This document shows positions 29,967-31,900 of a DNA stretch of 31,900 bases, one piece after another. Location: contig CAYVES010000009.1 in the NCBI GenBank assembly GCA_964449845.1, positions 1 to 31,900 on the forward strand, in the 5' to 3' direction. Origin of the DNA: SOKG01 sp964449845 (lineage in GTDB: Bacteria; Chloroflexota; Dehalococcoidia; SZUA-161). Position 1 is the first letter of the stretch; each line of letters begins with the position of its first letter. The position numbers were made by a program, and so were the translations under genes. The notes beneath the pieces were generated by a model, which ran no database searches, was not told where the DNA came from, and saw only the letters and a program-made list of their open reading frames with translations.

Positions 29967-31780
29967 TTCTTCCCCTTCGTGGCCGGCACAAGCTCAGGAG
30001 GCGATAGCCTGATAACGGCATTATACTGCGGCGGGCAGGCTTCAAGGCAAGTATTGCACTTGACGCACTTTTCCTGGTCGATGACCTTGATCCCCTTCTT
30101 GTTGGAGGAAATGGCCTCTACGGTGCAGGTGCCAACGCAGGCGTCGCAGGAACGCTCACACTTCTCAGGCAGGATGTAATAGGCAATAAGGTCATGGCAC
30201 ATGAGCGCGGGGCAGCGTCTCTCTTTGATATGTGCCTCGTATTCATCTCGGAAATACCTCAGAGTGGTCAATACTGGGTTAGGCGCGGTCTTGCCCAGGC
30301 CGCAGAGCGAGCCCGCCTTTATATCTTCCGCCATCTCATATAGTGTGTCAATATCTTCTGCATGCCCCCGACCCTTGGTGATGTCACTTAAGATCTCCAG
30401 CATCTGCCTTGTGCCCAGGCGGCACATGGTGCATTTGCCGCAGGACTCCCTCTGGGTGAACTCCAGGAAGTAGCGAGCCACCTCCACCATGCAGTCGTCC
30501 TCGTCCAGCACCACCATCCCCCCGGAGCCCATCATAGCTCCGGCCTCGCTCAGGGAATCGAAGTCTATGGGCAGGTCCAGAGCTGACTCTGGTAAACAGC
30601 CACCCGATGGGCCGCCGATCTGTACTGCCTTGAACCGTTTGCCATTGGGGATGCCGCCGCCGACATCAAAGATGACCTGTCTCAACGTGGTCCCCATTGG
30701 CACCTCTGTTAAGCCAGTGTTAACCACCTTGCCCGCCAGAGCGAAGACAGCCGTGCCTTTGCTTTCCCCAGTGCCGATGTCTGAAAACCACGCAGCACCG
30801 TTTCTCATTATGCGCGGTACATAGGCCAGGGTCTTTACATTGTCGATGAGGGTTGGCTTTCCATTAAGGCCGCTGACAGCCGGGAACGGCGGTCGATATC
30901 GGGGAAGGCCCTGCTCACCCTCAAGTGAAGCGATGAGGGCTGTTTCCTCGCCACAGACAAATGCCCCGGAGCCCTGGAAGAGCTTGATGTCAAAGGTAAA
31001 ATTGCTTCCCAGTATGTTCTTACCCAGCAGTCCCAGGCGATGTGCCTGCCGCAGCGCAATCCCCACCCTGTGCACTGCCAAGGGATACTCTGCACGAACG
31101 TATATGTATCCATAGCGTGCGCCCACCGCATATGCGGCGATTACCATACCCTCTATAACGGGGTGTGGATCGCTCTCCAGGATGGCCCTGTCCATGAAGG
31201 CTCCAGGGTCACCCTCATCGGCATTGCATATGACGTACTTGGGCCTGCCCCGGGAGCTGCGGCAGACCTCCCACTTCTGCCATGTGGGGAAGCCTGCACC
31301 ACCTCTGCCTCGCAATCCCGAGCGCTTAATCTCCTCCATAATGTCCTGGGGTTGCACCTGGAGCGCCTTGGCCAAGGATTCATAGCCGCCCTTGGCGATG
31401 TAGTGCTCAATGTCCTCGGGGTCGATACGGCCGCAGTTCTCCAGGATGATGTGCTTCTCGTAAGCAAAGCGGGGAAGGTCATAGATAGATGGGAGGACAT
31501 CGGTCTCTTCAAGGGCACCCAGGCTGAATTCCAAGGATATATCCTCACCGATAACATAGTCTTTCACCAACCTCCTGGCTATCTCCGGTGTGACGTAACC
31601 ATAAGCCATAGCAGGGTGACCGGGCTTGCTTATGATTACCAGTGGCTCCGCATAGCAGTGCCCCATACAACCCACCTCGACCACGCGCGCATCCAGGTGG
31701 TCATTGGCCAGCTCATCTCTAGTTGCCTGAAGGACTTCCAGGGCACCGGCCGCCCTACCACAGGTAGCCGTGCCGACCAT
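29963..31780 (-). CDS. nuoF: NuoF/HoxF-type NAD(P)H-binding flavoprotein
   Basis: A 605-aa flavoprotein. Residues 1-60 form a thioredoxin-like [2Fe-2S] domain (Cys7, Cys38, Cys42 visible). The FMN/NADH domain shows GRGGAGFPTW (158-167), CNADEGDPGAF (185-195) and VCGEETALIASLEG (275-288). Cluster N3 ligands are Cys447/450/453 and Cys493. A C-terminal pair of [4Fe-4S] motifs (Cys541/545/548/552 and Cys572/575/578/582) is typical of HndC-like and bifurcating enzymes. The start is doubtful: coding similarity seems to extend upstream of the ATG (LYDGTKPVI is in frame), but a TAG interrupts the frame at 31835-31837. With the next gene it forms a diaphorase module. Confidence 0.93.
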   Translation of the reverse strand: MVGTATCGRAAGALEVLQATRDELANDHLDARVVEVGCMGHCYAEPLVIISKPGHPAMAYGYVTPEIARRLVKDYVIGEDISLEFSLGALEETDVLPSIYDLPRFAYEKHIILENCGRIDPEDIEHYIAKGGYESLAKALQVQPQDIMEEIKRSGLRGRGGAGFPTWQKWEVCRSSRGRPKYVICNADEGDPGAFMDRAILESDPHPVIEGMVIAAYAVGARYGYIYVRAEYPLAVHRVGIALRQAHRLGLLGKNILGSNFTFDIKLFQGSGAFVCGEETALIASLEGEQGLPRYRPPFPAVSGLNGKPTLIDNVKTLAYVPRIMRNGAAWFSDIGTGESKGTAVFALAGKVVNTGLTEVPMGTTLRQVIFDVGGGIPNGKRFKAVQIGGPSGGCLPESALDLPIDFDSLSEAGAMMGSGGMVVLDEDDCMVEVARYFLEFTQRESCGKCTMCRLGTRQMLEILSDITKGRGHAEDIDTLYEMAEDIKAGSLCGLGKTAPNPVLTTLRYFRDEYEAHIKERRCPALMCHDLIAYYILPEKCERSCDACVGTCTVEAISSNKKGIKVIDQEKCVKCNTCLEACPPQYNAVIRLSPPELVPATKGKK

Positions 31781-31900
31781 GATGACCGGCTTTGTGCCAT
31801 CGTAAAGCTCCAGCCAATGTGAAAGAGCATGGCTCTATATATGCTGAAACGATGAAACCGAACATTGCACACCAGCTATCTTCACTTAGCCTCTTTACCT

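Noticed and set aside
31040..31822. 260-codon open frame on the plus strand
   Set aside because: It is antisense to the nuoF homologue, whose cofactor motifs are intact.
26155..31837. Genome-wide reassignment of TAG (for example pyrrolysine)
   Set aside because: TAG is used as the ordinary stop of nuoA, nuoB, nuoJ, cooT and several other genes here, so global recoding is unlikely. The in-frame TAGs noted are better treated case by case.
1..31900. CRISPR arrays, tRNA, rRNA, SRP RNA, or an integrated phage
   Set aside because: No regularly spaced repeats, no tRNA-like or rRNA sequence, and no phage or transposase genes were seen. The ffh gene has no adjacent RNA gene that I can recognise.

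Overview
The window reads as a stretch of an anaerobic bacterial chromosome of moderate GC content. It most resembles Chloroflexota, probably Dehalococcoidia or a neighbouring class. The reasons are an 11-gene nuoABCD-HIJKLMN cluster without nuoE/F/G, a YchF with a GSGKTT-type P-loop, a CooC/CooT nickel-handling pair, and dispersed palindromes that I recall as common in such genomes. This placement is inference from gene content, since no rRNA or other marker is present.

Layout. Positions 27-2611 (minus strand) carry ybaB, dnaX and ybeY. Positions 2773-15445 (minus) form one long NADH-dehydrogenase-type (complex I) operon in the order nuoA, nuoB, a previously hidden 59-codon SH3-like gene, nuoC, a B12/radical SAM enzyme, nuoD, nuoH, nuoI, nuoJ, nuoK, a 62-aa DUF2007-like gene, nuoL, nuoM, a NUDIX hydrolase and nuoN. 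So four non-canonical genes sit inside the operon. The electron-input module (NuoEFG) is absent from it. Positions 15530-16153 (plus) encode a PHP-domain phosphoesterase. holA (minus) follows, convergent with it, and then ychF (plus), a lipoprotein (minus), ffh, a radical SAM gene and acetyl-CoA synthetase (plus). Positions 24616-25908 (minus) encode a seven-repeat predicted beta-propeller lipoprotein with its own near-consensus promoter.

The right-hand end (26347-31780, minus) is a redox and metallocofactor block: a NuoF/HoxF-like flavoprotein, a HoxU/NuoG-N-terminus-like Fe-S protein, two thioredoxin-type proteins, a short coiled-coil protein, a two-cluster ferredoxin, then CooT (59 aa, too short for usual ORF cut-offs), an unknown 94-aa protein and CooC. 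CooC and CooT suggest nickel supply to a CO dehydrogenase encoded elsewhere. Together with acetyl-CoA synthetase this fits acetyl-CoA/Wood-Ljungdahl-type metabolism.

The most interesting idea is that the hidden 59-aa protein between nuoB and nuoC resembles in pattern the SH3-like ferredoxin-docking subunit NdhS of photosynthetic NDH-1, another complex I without NuoEFG. It could be an overlooked docking subunit of this complex. Other points are the many TTG starts in the nuo operon, an in-frame amber codon just upstream of the nuoF homologue, open but startless coding remnants beside cooC and cooT, and several palindromic repeats.
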